Notes under the pieces: generated by a model
The model's input: the letters and a program-made list of their open reading frames with translations, nothing else
Databases searched by the model: none
What the model was told of the DNA's origin: nothing
DNA from: Asterias rubens
Taxonomy: Eukaryota > Echinodermata > Asteroidea > Forcipulatida > Asteriidae
Direction of reading: 5' to 3'
Length of the DNA stretch: 64,000 bases
NCBI RefSeq assembly: GCF_902459465.1
Contig: NC_047070.1
Location: 12,940,001 to 13,004,000, forward strand
Shown here: piece after piece, positions 1-12,000 of the stretch
Position numbering within the stretch: position 1 is the stretch's first letter
How the letters are laid out: the number at the start of each line of letters is the position of its first letter
Position numbers and translations under genes: made by a program

Positions 1-80
1 CATGATGCATGTACATGTAGTAATGATTTTCACAAATAAATACTTTTTCAAATTTCTTTGAATGTTTTCTTTGTACCCAG

Positions 81-3000
81 ATTACTGAAATCGTTAAGAA
101 ATATGGACTAGTTGTAATCACTAGATCTGACTCCAATCCACAAAAGTTCATCTATGAGTCTGATGTGCTCTACAGATACCAGGTAAACTGTTGCTAAATT
201 ATTAACTTTAATAAGTGTTCAGTAAGTGTTCTCTTCAGTCCTGACTCTTTATACTGAAGAATCAGCCGAGTGGTAACCATCTCGGGGCACCCTGTATTAA
301 CGCCCGCTTGAAAGGAACACAAAGGTAAATTGTGAAGGGTTTATTGGGGCGTGCTAAACACAAGCATTCCTTGGGGAGTATCAAGAAAAAACACAGTTAA
401 TAATAACAAGTTCTTATATAGCGTAGTTCATAGTAACCATCTCAATGCGCTTTACATTAAATTAAGTTGAATGCATTTGCGCCCTTCATGTGCTGGATTT
501 CATGTATACCTGATCTAAGTTGGAGTATATTCTTGCTTACTCAAGTGTCATAGCAGAGTGCCACACTCGAATATATCAAATTAATATCAAAAGAACTCAT
601 GAGAAATCCAAACGGAAGGAAAAAAGCATATTATGATGAGTGTCATCGTCCCACTTTGCAAAGCAACTTGTCCCAGTGGCTGCAATGCAAGGGGATTTCC
701 AGTCTGTGTTTATAGAGATCCCATATTTGTCTGCAAGAAATAATGTTATGCAGAACTTGAGCACCCAATCTGATCGGATTTCTTCTGATAATCGTTAAAT
801 ATTTTGTATTTTAAACCAAATACTAATGTCCATCACTATCCTACAACCATGGGTCTATGGTTTTCCTCCATTGACAATTTGCACTCGGTAAAATGCGTCA
901 CAAATCTGTATTATATATGTAAAAAAAGTACTTTGATATTTAAGAAATGCCCTTTCCCCATAAGTAGACCTATTCAAGCATCCGATAATCTCTTTGGTAA
1001 ATAGCCAAGCACGTCATTCAAGTTACCAAGCTCAAGTGTTTACAGCATCCCCCTTGGTAGGTGCTTGGTTCGGACTAGAAAAGACCATTAGGTCATGCTC
1101 AAAGCTGAGATTCTTAGATTCGAAAATCTTGTAAAAACAGTTGCCCCAAGCAATAAGCTTAGACGATTTGTTTGCGTCACGTTTTTTCTCGCTCTTTTTG
1201 TGTGTATATTTTATCTCTTGTTTCCTAATCTGTATTTAGTCCAGTGGTTTTAAGCCTTACAGGGTAAGACTTACCACTCAGAATTATATACATGTACATG
1301 TAGAGCATGTCCAGTATACATTCTACACTTTGGTACGGCACATGTAGTATTTATTATCTTGACCACTTGTGGTTCTGCAGTTTAGCAGAAAACATTGCTT
1401 CAACAATTCCTCCTCCAATAAAAAAAAGCAACAATGACTAACCTGTACCTGCTGAACAGAACCTTTGTCAGTTAAGCAGTTTGATGAATTGGATTGATAT
1501 AAGAAGTTGTTTGCAGTTCTCCATCACATGGTTTGCAGCATTTAGGCAGGTAACCTGATGCTACTAAACTGATTATGGCAAAGGCCTGAAATTTCCCAGA
1601 GGCAACAGAGGCAATTGCCTCCATGCCCCTGGTCATCGCCTTGGTGCTCCTTGAAAAGCTTTAGTATTTTTCTTTGCTTCATGGTATACTCAAACAAAAT
1701 ATGCATTGCCCTAACAAGAACAAAGTATCAAGCCTGCTAGAGGCAGCTCAGTGCATTATGCACCAGTTCATAACACCAGCCTCCCACCGCACCTCCTCCC
1801 CCTCTAAATCCCTGATAATTACATTGAATGAAATCTGCTTCATTCTTAAAGGACAAGTCTGTGTAGTAAAACTCAGTTCTTTGCTTTAAACCTACGATGT
1901 CAAATTGACTATGAGCTGGCCTTGGTGTTATGTATGAACTGACCATGAATGACAAATGTCCATGAGTGAAGTATCTAATTGGCTGCCTTCACATTCCATT
2001 GTACACTTTGAAGCACAGTTTTGAACCTTGGCTAAATTCTGCCTATAAGAAAAATATGATCTTTCGTGGTGTGTGGTTTTAATTATTGGCTGGTCCATTT
2101 TTGTGGTTTATATTTTTTAGAAATCGTTTATGTTCTTTGGTTATTTCTGCCTTTTGTTTGGAGCTATTTTAATTTGTACGGTGCATTGGGGTCAAGTCAT
2201 GGATTTAAGGCGCTTTAAAGCCATTATACACTTTCGGTAAACAGTATTGTCCAAGTCCCACACTTCGTGTATCAAAACTTATATATAAAATAACAAACCT
2301 GTGAAAATTAAGGCTCAATCGGTCATCGGAGTCGGGAGAAAATAACGGGAAAACCCACCCTTGTTTCCGCACGTTTCGCCGTGTCATGACATGTGTTTAA
2401 AATAAATCCGTAATTCTCGATAACGAGAATTTATATTGTTTTAAGGTTTTCTCAAAAAGTAAAGCATTTCATGGAATAATATTTCAAGAGAAGTCTTTCA
2501 CCATTACCTTCTGTAAACCCTGTAAATTATTTGTAAATCTGTGTACTAAGTGTATAATGGCTTTAAAGCTTTATTTATTATTATTATTTATTAATCAGAT
2601 TTTTATATAGTGCTTAATCACAAGTCTCTCAAAGTGCTCATTTGTTTGTGTGACTGGTATGCAGAGCTGTGTTTTAATTATGAGCAAGATACTTGCTCTT
2701 TACAAGTCTTAATAATAGTGTTTTTATTGATAGTACCTTGTGATTGTTTACAATGTGCTGATGCAATGTATATCCAACCCCTTCTCTTTCTGAGAAGTGC
2801 ACAGGATTCTTTAACAAGCGCATCGCAACACATAATCTATGTCTAGTATGACAGCCTTTAAGGAAAGAAACCATCTAAATATTACTTCAGTTGATACTTA
2901 ATATTTCTTTCTACTACTTTTTTTTGCAGAAAAACATTCACATTGTTACTGAATGGATTTTCAACGATATCAGCTCAACAAAAGTCAGGTATGTTAAAGG

Positions 3001-3937
3001 CAGTGGACACAATTGGTAATTGTCAAAGACTAGCCTTCACAGTTGGTGTATCTCACCATATGCATAAAATTACAAACCTGTGAAAATTTGAGCTCAATCG
3101 GTCATTGAACTTGCGAGATAATAATGAAAGAAAAAAAACACCCTTGTCACACGAAGTTGTGTGCGTTTAGATGGTTGATTTCGAGACCTCAAGTTCTAAA
3201 CTTGAGGTCTCGAAATCAAATTCGTGAAAAATTACTTCTTTCTCAAAAACTATGGCACTTCAGAGGGAGCCATTTCTCACAATGTTTTATACCGTCAATA
3301 TCTCCCCATTACTCGTCACCAAGAAAGGTTTTAAGCTAATAATTATTTTGAGTAATTACCAATAGTGTCCACTGCCTTTAAATGATTGTGCAATAGTAAT
3401 TAGTTTGAATTATGCAATATTGCCATTATTGTGCAATAATAATCAGTCTGAGTTATTTGCAACACCGTTTTCAGGTTACGTTTATTGAATGGATGGTTTT
3501 CTATTAATTTTGCTGGACTGACTTCATTTTAACAGCAGAGGGCAGCAAACCCATAATGGAAAGCAAATTCTAGTTCATTATATTAAAGTATTGAACCCCA
3601 GCAACTGTGTAATACATGTACACCATGAAGTACCTACCCTATGAATACTCATAACCTTTCTACTGTTTACAGCACATGCAATACATTTATGAGGCAAATT
3701 TGATACACAATTGGTGTAGACATTATAATGGTTTCAGGTTATTTTTCAAACTATTTTCACCTGAACTCTGTCTAATTGGCTTCAATGTAGTAATTCTTGA
3801 TTGACTTTGTGTTTATTTCTAGACGTGCTGTAAGTCGCACAGAAAGTATCAGATACATTGTTCCAGATCCTGTTATCCGTTATATTGGTCAGAATAAACT
3901 ATATCAGATGATTGACAGTGAGAAGGAGAAGGACTAA
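81..3937 (+). CDS. NMNAT1: Nicotinamide mononucleotide adenylyltransferase, NMNAT1-like, C-terminal three exons (5' partial)
   Basis: Coding exons are 81-182 (34 codons), 2930-2988 and 3823-3937, with the stop TAA at 3935-3937. Each is flanked by AG/GT and the phases join exactly (AG from exon 2 plus A from exon 3 make one Arg codon). The visible 91 residues include YGLVVITR, the [10 protein letters not shown] stretch and [11 protein letters not shown]. The ISST-x-x-R motif is the conserved ATP-binding element near the C-terminus of NMNAT enzymes. These segments resemble nuclear NMNAT1 more than mitochondrial NMNAT3. The enzyme joins NMN and ATP to form NAD and pyrophosphate. The N-terminal catalytic half (the GxFxPxH-type motif) must lie upstream of base 1. 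The C-terminus is short and acidic/basic (SEKEKD). The family call is firm; NMNAT1 rather than another paralogue is a judgement from similarity as I remember it. Confidence 0.93.
2215..2566. mobile_element. MITE family B, full length (NMNAT1 intron)
   Basis: Perfect 19-bp terminal inverted repeats (TTAAAGCCATTATACACTT and its complement) with TTAA at both ends (2215-2218, 2563-2566). Other copies are at 23324-23665 and 40493-40823. There is no coding capacity. Confidence 0.8.
2994..3382. mobile_element. MITE family A, full length (NMNAT1 intron)
   Basis: Bounded by TTAA with inverted ends AGGCAGTGGACAC and GTGTCCACTGCCT. The centre is a near-perfect palindrome around GAGACCTCAAGTTC. It starts 5 bp inside the intron downstream of exon 2. 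This is the most abundant family in the window. Confidence 0.85.
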
Positions 3938-6900
3938 CGAGGAATGCTGCAATCAACCGTAAAGTATACACATTAATCATGCTGGGGCCAGAGTGAGTCT
4001 TCAACAACAGAGGGCAGCAAACACATGAACCACTCTCGAGTAGAAACAGGTTTCTGCTTCAAGTCTCAATTCTTTCAGGTCTTCTGTGAGGAAGTCTGAA
4101 GTCAAGTTTCAAATTGTTTTAGTCCAATCACGATTCTTAAAATATTGATAGACTCAAGTTCATCAGTAACTTGAGATGAAACTCTGCCATATTACTCTGG
4201 AAAAGAGTCAGTTATTTGCTTGCAGCATTCATTGGAGATAAATAAAGTGGCTTTTAACAATGCTGTACTGAATATATACAAGTAAGATTATCATTGTTTG
4301 GTGCTGCTCCTGCATGTAAAACGTAGTTATATCCTCTAAATTAAAATCATTGATTCTAAAGATATACTACAAAAACTGTGTTATTTTAATATAAAACTAT
4401 TTGTTATTCCGACAACAGTTAACAATAGTTAAATTGTTTTAAAATATATTTTTACAAGTTTTTTTTACGAACACAAGCACACAATTTTGTTTAAACTCGT
4501 CTTGAATGGACACCCAGGTTTCATGAAGCTTGCTTTCCAGAAAACACCTGGCAAATGTCTCAGCTAAGCAAACATAATAAGGGGACAACATTTTGCATGG
4601 TAACCCTGATAAGTAAAATTCATTGTTTGGTAAAGAGCTCCTTTAAAATGACCCGTGTATCTGAGAGTGCATGTTAAAACCAAAGTTAAATCGGCCTTTG
4701 CATGTGTCCCCTATAACACAAACCATGTCTTTCCTACTTGTAGCTGTTCAATTTATTGGTTGTGAGAAAAGTCTTCAACAAGCTGTGCAAAATCATTGAT
4801 AAATTTGTCTCCTCAATTATGTGCAAGTAACGTCTAAGCTCTTCCATGTATCATATAACTAGTGTTAAATGTTAAATATATGTTGTAACAACAATGATTA
4901 CCTTGATGAAACTACAGGCTGATAATGTGTTTGTAGTATTTGGCTGCAGTCTCCCAAAGTCAAACTAAAACAACACCGCATACTGAATACAAATGTATTT
5001 CTCAGACTCTTATGTGAAATTTACTATGTAAGAAAACCTTGATGATGAATGACTAGAATTTCATTCTTGTGAGGGAACCATTACTTTCCCAGACTAAAAG
5101 GGCTTCTTCATAAAAACAAGTGCTTCTGATGATTTTGATTGGGCACCAGGGTCCAGACCAGGGCAAGGAAGACACCGGGCAGTCCTATGTGGGATATCTC
5201 ACTTCTCCATCCAGCAACTCTTTTGCTTGAAACACTTTTCAAAGATAAATTTTATTGGAGGACGAGTGGACACAAAGACTTGGTTCAGTACTGCCTGTCA
5301 TGTGATTGTATGGTAAATGGTGTTTTTTTGTTTGTTTATTTTTCATTCATGGTTCATGGTTTATGTAAGTCTTAACTTGCTGTCAGTAAATAACCTGATT
5401 TTAAAATGGCAAATCCAAGGCAAAAGAAGAGAGTTACATTAAAAATGATGACAGTTATGTACATGCTCTATGTTTAAACAACGATGCAATATTATGCTTT
5501 AAAAACTAATTAATTGTAAAAAGGAAATTATATTTGACAAACAAAATGGTCTCTATGGTAAGATAAGGGAAAACTCTTTTCGAGAGTTTGAACTGAAATT
5601 GTTCATTACTTATTTGCTGCAAATAACTGGCAATGGTTGTGATGTGAAGATTATACAAGCAAACCAACGTCAGGCGTTTCATCTAGTGGGCCAAACTTCA
5701 TAAGAGAGGTTTTGCTCTGCATCACAAACCAGCCTGAATAGCATGCAATATTCTCTGAGCAGATTGTTTCCATAAGTAGCCCTATGAAATTTAGCCTTGA
5801 AAGATTATTATGTATCTTCTGCAGATTGATTTTAGAAGTGTAAAAGCATGATGGGAAGTCTATTGTAAAACTCTCAAATTTCAGATTTGATTTTCTTGGT
5901 ATGTGAACCGAAATGAGGAACAGTAACTCTCCATAAAATAATGTGTGCATATCATCTGTACGTTTGCCTCGTTATCTCTAGCCAGTTTCATAAAAGTAAG
6001 TATTATGTACATACATTTGCTAACATACAATAATTGTGCTTAGCAGGTACAGGTTATTAGTCATAATTGATGTGTCAGTCATTTTATAACCGGTGCCCTA
6101 ATATTGTTTTGCTTAACAATAATAGCTGTTGTACAGGTTTCTTTTTATGAAGTTGGGCTTGGATGATGCACCTCAATTTTGGAACATATACAAACTTTGT
6201 GAAAATTTGCTATTTATGCTCGAATACTCCACAAGGTATTAGTCTTGTGCAGCCTTGTAAAGTGATGGGATAAAGTACAAATAGTTTTACAAGTTACTTG
6301 TATAGTATTTTGTTCTCGATCGTCTCATTACAAATGAGTAGAATGTTTTCTAGTGTTACATTGTCTCTGATTTCAAAGACATTTTCTCATCTAAACCTTA
6401 ATCATAGAACAGCAATCTTTGTCATGTTCCCAGGTATGCACTAGCAATAATGAATGAGGATTCTCAATATACAAAAGGGGCTCAGACTGTTTGCCCTTCC
6501 AGCTTCTGTATTAGGCCATATCCAAATTAGCGGCTACAGCTACGGCTTACACTGTTGCTAAGGGTGTTACTAAGGATGTCCTATACTTGAGTGCATGATG
6601 GCGCAAAAGGTCTAGCCATAGCCGTAGCTGTAGCAGCCACTTCGGAAATAGCCTAAGAATATTGAGTTGAGTAGAAGAAAACAAGATGACTGCTTTATGA
6701 GAAAAATTTAGAGTAAACATGTTTAGTTTATTAGAATTACAATTTATTTTTATATCCAGGTGGTGTGTATTGTTCACCTAACTTTATTATTTTAACAAGT
6801 TAACATTTGTATTAGTGACATGCATGTAATTGTTTTGTAAATTTTATGATTTATTTACTTTAAGTTTAGAAATTGAAGAATGCAACATAGGTGTTTCAAT

Positions 6901-7575
6901 ATTATTGAGAGAAATTGTTTTGATCTGGATATGAAATGCCAGTGTACTTGTAAATGGAAGACAACGATGGAAGAGGGTTGTTCTTTGTAACAATAATTTC
7001 AAATCTGTGTGTAAAAACAAATTCTACCTTGAACATCCAAACTACCCTAAGTACCTTTTCATAAATGTGTCATCTCCAGCAACATCAAGGCAGTAATGTC
7101 ATTTCTTGAAAGAAATATGTTTAATAATTTATTATTATTATTGTTTATTTGTGGTTTTGGGGGTATTTTTATTTTATTTTTTGGTGGGGGATATAGTGAG
7201 TCTTTAAATTAAATCGTCTGTTCTTTCATGTATAGCGTGATATCAACTTTCTATTTGTGAAGATACCATGTATCACCGGAAGTTAGTGGGCACATTTTAA
7301 CTAGTTTATTTAGCTTGATGTCATGTGGCAATTACTGCTGTACAACACAAATTTCAGCCAACTTTTCCTGTGTGAAATGGTAGTGGTATACAGGGTTTCA
7401 TTTGTGTGTATGAACATCACCCAGAAAATTGTACAATTACACAGCATTGCAGCAATAAAGAATTCAGTTTCATTTCCTTTAAATCAAAGAAAAATGTTGA
7501 GTTTACTAGCTGTAAAATAATGTAATTATTGTAAACTATTTACAGAGAATAAACACATGTCTATTAAATATAACT
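3938..7575 (+). other. Candidate 3' UTR of the NMNAT1-like gene, with two poly(A) signals
   Basis: No coding exon is apparent after the stop. AATAAA occurs at 4241-4246, about 300 bp after the stop and in a suitable context for a short 3' UTR. A second AATAAA at 7548-7553 is followed by a GT-rich stretch and would give a 3.6-kb 3' UTR. Which is used cannot be decided from the sequence. A MITE-like inverted repeat lies inside at about 6511-6656. Confidence 0.4.
6511..6656. mobile_element. Short inverted-repeat element, family M
   Basis: Ends TTAGGCCATATCCAAATTAG and AATAGCCTAA with stems GGCTACAGCTACGGCT and AGCCGTAGCTGTAGC. It lies after the NMNAT1-like gene. Confidence 0.6.
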
Positions 7576-9029
7576 GATTGATGTAAGTGTTATTCTTGTT
7601 CGATGTGACATCAGTGATTATTAGAGGGGAGGACCTTAGGTTTTAATGTTTTGCATAATTTACCCCTTGCTTATAAAGCTACAAGCCTAAAACATCACCC
7701 TCACTGAGGTCGATGAAGAGCAATTCATTGGCTGAGAGCTGTGGGCTAGCACATGAGGTGCGTGTTTTCATTTGTTTACCTCGATAATGGCATTGAGCAA
7801 AAATGGCAGCTAAAGGAAATGGGTCTTTATTGACCCCCTTGCACACACATCACACGCGGTGACTGTGCCATGGTCACCATTTCGGTGGTCAATAGGTTTA
7901 CATGTAAACGTCGCGTCGTCTAAGGCACAGTGACATTGCCCCACCAATATGGCGCATCCAAGATTAATCTGATGAGGTCAGGTGCATTGGGTCAATATGA
8001 TATCTTTCTATTGCAATGTCACATCTTGGGTTTTTGCCAACCAAGGTTGGGAAGCTATGGGAAGCCATAAATGCAAAGTCAGACAAAAACATGTGCCACA
8101 GTTTATCATTAAAAATATTGTTGAATTTGTTGGAAACAAAGCAACCAATCATGGGATGCATTTTGTTTTTTAAGTTTGCAGAAATATTGGATTTGGTTAC
8201 AAAATGTTTTGCCAACACTTTACAGTCCATGTCAACCAGTATGTTTTTTTTAGTTCAGCAGTTGATTGGATGTGGGTGTTTTTCTTACCCAGAAACATCA
8301 GGGCCCAATTTCAGGGCCCAGTTTCATGGACATCTGCACTTACGCATCATAGATTTGTGTGCTACAAGGGTTCCGTAAGCGCAGAATCCTGTGGTAAGCA
8401 GAGCCATGAAAATTGACCAAGCTATATAAATAAATCAAGCTCACTTCTCATATCTGACTTGCCAAGACAAAAACATGATGTGACAAGTTTCTTGTTTCCT
8501 CATAATCTCAAGCAAATCTTTTAACTAAAGTTCAACAGGCCTCCCTTCCTGATGTTTCTTTCTTGGTTTATGGACCATTTTTTGTTGGATTGATTTGAAG
8601 CAATTTAGAAGTAAAGTTCTACATCACACCATTGATAATACTAGTTTGGGCCACTGGGCGACTGTGCCCTCTCTTGTTTTAAGGTAAAAAGTAGTAATGG
8701 AGCTAAAATACCTATCTTACCCACCACACTACCGTCAATGCAGCCACGGTGGGATTCACCTCTTTGGAAAATGGTTGAGTCCACTTTCTCTGGTTGACTG
8801 GTTTAGTCGTGACTGTTTCATGAAGGTTTTGCCTTGTCGCATGAAACAGTTAGGAATGCAATGTTTGTGTGTGCACGTAAGTCCATCTCTCGGCGCAAAA
8901 CACAATGGAAAAGTGATTCACGTCGGAATGTGTGTGGCTTGTGTGTTTTGGACATTGGGTGGAGTCCTCTGCTAGCGCTAACTGACATTATTCGTCTTTC
9001 TGCGTTTTGGAAGAAGTTTTTTCTCCAAA

Positions 9030-12000
9030 ATGGCTGATCATTATGGAAGAGATTTGAACAAAAGCCACATCAATCCATGCATTAAGTACACACTGTTTGT
9101 TCTCAACTTTTTATTATGGGTAAGCTCACTCATCATTAGACATTAACCTGACTTTGTATTTGTAAGTAATACTATACTAAATTGAAAATTAAATGAAGTG
9201 AAATGAAAAACGAAGATAAAAAACCTACGTTGTTTTTATGTCATCCTGTCATGGTCATTGTGTACACTGTTGTGTGGACGGTTTGGGTAGCTCCATGGTC
9301 AGACCATTGGAAAGATGCTAGACCCAGTGACTGGGGCGCTAGATTCCTTTTTTCAACATTTTGACATCGGTCATATGGTCGTATCGATAATGTCAAAATT
9401 TCGAACCAAAAAAGGAATCTAGCGCCCCAGTGAGTCACTGGGTCTAGTGTCCTACATGCACTGAAGGAACATCTCATTTGAGTGAATACTGGTTTGTTTC
9501 ATGCGAAATGAAAAAAGTGGTGGCACTGGCAGTGTTTTCCCAACCCACCCACCCATCAGTCAGGAATAGTTGGGCGCAAACTTCAATCCTCGCGCAAACT
9601 TCAGTCTCCACTTTAACTTAGCGCGCAAACTTGATGGCCTGATGCTGATAGACCTTATGCATTGACGTCATCCAGCCGCCATCTTTGAGGTCAAACGGTG
9701 ACGAAACAATCAAAACGCACATAGATTGACCAATGAACACTCTCCTTTTGACCTCAATGCGGGGGCGCCGTACTGAAATGACGTCATGTGCATAAGGTCT
9801 ATTTAGGATAACTTTTGGTATGGCGCCACCACTTTTTCACTCATTTTTACAAGTTAAAGGGATCTCATTGAGGTAAATTAGTAGACTATATATTATTTCA
9901 TATGGAATGAAAAAGTGGTGGCCCCATGCGAAAACTTTTCCCCGGTTTTTGCTGCATGCATTTAAAAAAAAAATTAAAATGCATTTTAAATGCATTTTTA
10001 AATGCATGCAGCAAAAAGTCTTTCATGCAACTTTACATTCCACATCGTACTTTTCAAAAAGAATCCTTGAGAATTTAAAAGGGTCCTTTATTAATTAAGA
10101 CTTTATTAATTAACGGCAATGTCCATGGAGGAACTGTGCTAGCAAGCGTACCTTATACCAGCAACCTATGGGTCATTATGCCATGCAGTTCATTTTGAGC
10201 TTGACGAAATGTAGCGCGCAAACTTCATCCGCATGCAAATTTCACTCTCAAAAGCTTGTTGCGTGGCCCATCTTGAAGATTGCCTGCCCAAGTTTTTTAA
10301 CTTGTGCAGGCGACTAGTGTGCACCCAACAGCAGTACCACCAGTGGATGTCAGTCAACTGGACTGTTCTGACAACTTGACGGTTGAGATAACTCGTAACG
10401 GTTCAGACAACTCAACGATTATCTATTCAATCATCGGACAACATCAACGAATGGCCAAGACAAGTCAATGGATGGCCGTGGTGTTAGCGTTCACATGACA
10501 CTGGGGTGCAGGCTTAGAAGGGGACCATCTCACTGTACTTACTTGGCACGGTTGGGGGTCCAATGGGGTGGAAGAGTCATGGGTGGGCTCGCAGACACCT
10601 TGCGAGCGCTACACAGGTTGCAATATTCAACACTTAGTCTTGAAAGTCAACTAAAGGTTATGACTGAATGAAGATTTCACGTGTCTTTGATACAAGCAAC
10701 ATTTCCGCCATTTCCCTTCTTTTTTGAAAGCCGTTTGACCAAGTTTGCAAAATATTGCTATGGATCGATGAGGCTTGCTGACTGCTAGAAGCACCGTTGC
10801 ATGCTTGTGGATTGAACATAGCTCCACACGTTCTTTACAATTCAGCTACTCAGTTGCAAGTAAGGATCATTAGCTTCCCAAAAAACAATATTTATAATGG
10901 GTTTTTTTCCACTCAGCTATTTTCTATTTGCCTGATCATCATCGGCGTCTGGGCATTGATTGAGAGACAGAATACAATCAACATCACTTCCTACCTAGAT
11001 GTCTTCACTGAACCTTCTATTGTACTCATCGTGGTCGGTAGTGTCTCATTCATTCTGGGATTCACAGGATTCCTCGGAGCACTCAGAGAGAACTGCTGCC
11101 TTCTTATGTTTGTAAGTCTAGTCTAAGCTCTTTGTGAAATCCACCTCTGGCCTAGATATTAATCTTTGGCAGGGCAAGGCTATTTTCAGTTTGCAAGGGC
11201 CCTTTTATTTAAAGAAAATCTGTGAGAAACTTTTGAAGGGGCACGAAGATCAGGAACAAGGGCAACAGAGGCCATTTGTGGCCTCAAGTCAAGGCCTTAT
11301 GTAATAACCCACATTTTTCTGAACTGACAACTTTTAAAACGAACCGTTCACTAAAAGTTATAGTTGAGTGAGCTCAGACAATCCAACCAAAACACAAAGA
11401 TTCTTAAAAACTGACAGTGTATGGGAAGTTGTTGACACTGCGTGATATTGTAGCCTGGTTTTTACTCCAAAGAGACACACACGCACTCAAGATTTGGTTG
11501 TCATGTAACAAATTTCTGATTTGTACCTGTAGTTTTACCTGTTTATGCTGCTTATCTTCATTCTGGAGGTAGTCGCCGGAATCCTAGCCTTTGTATACAG
11601 TGACCAGGTAAGTCAAATAGACGCTCCATCCCCCCCCCCCCCCTCCTCCTGAAATGTCTGTAGAGTAACAAATATAATATGAATTGGAATTTCACCTTTG
11701 AGAGGGCTAGGCCTTTTCATTTTGCAAAGGGAACTTCCATTGGAAAATCGTTAAGTCTATGGACATTTTTTTATAGGGCACCAAGGGTAAGTGCAAGCCC
11801 ATTACATTCAAAAAGAGCTGGCCTAGGAGCCATGTCATGGTAGGCTTTACATTGTTGGGCACTTAAACATTCCTATATTTCCTTTTGGTGTCAGAGAACA
11901 TTGGTAATATTCGCAGATTTCAAAATTATCCCTCCTCACCATTTTTAACACTTTTTTTCACAGAACTCGGGTAAGTATTGAGTATGCAGTGCTAACACAC

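Noticed and set aside
8697..9037. Open frames of 67-92 codons just upstream of the tetraspanin start.
   Set aside because: Different frames from the tetraspanin, no recognisable protein features; likely 5' UTR or promoter sequence.
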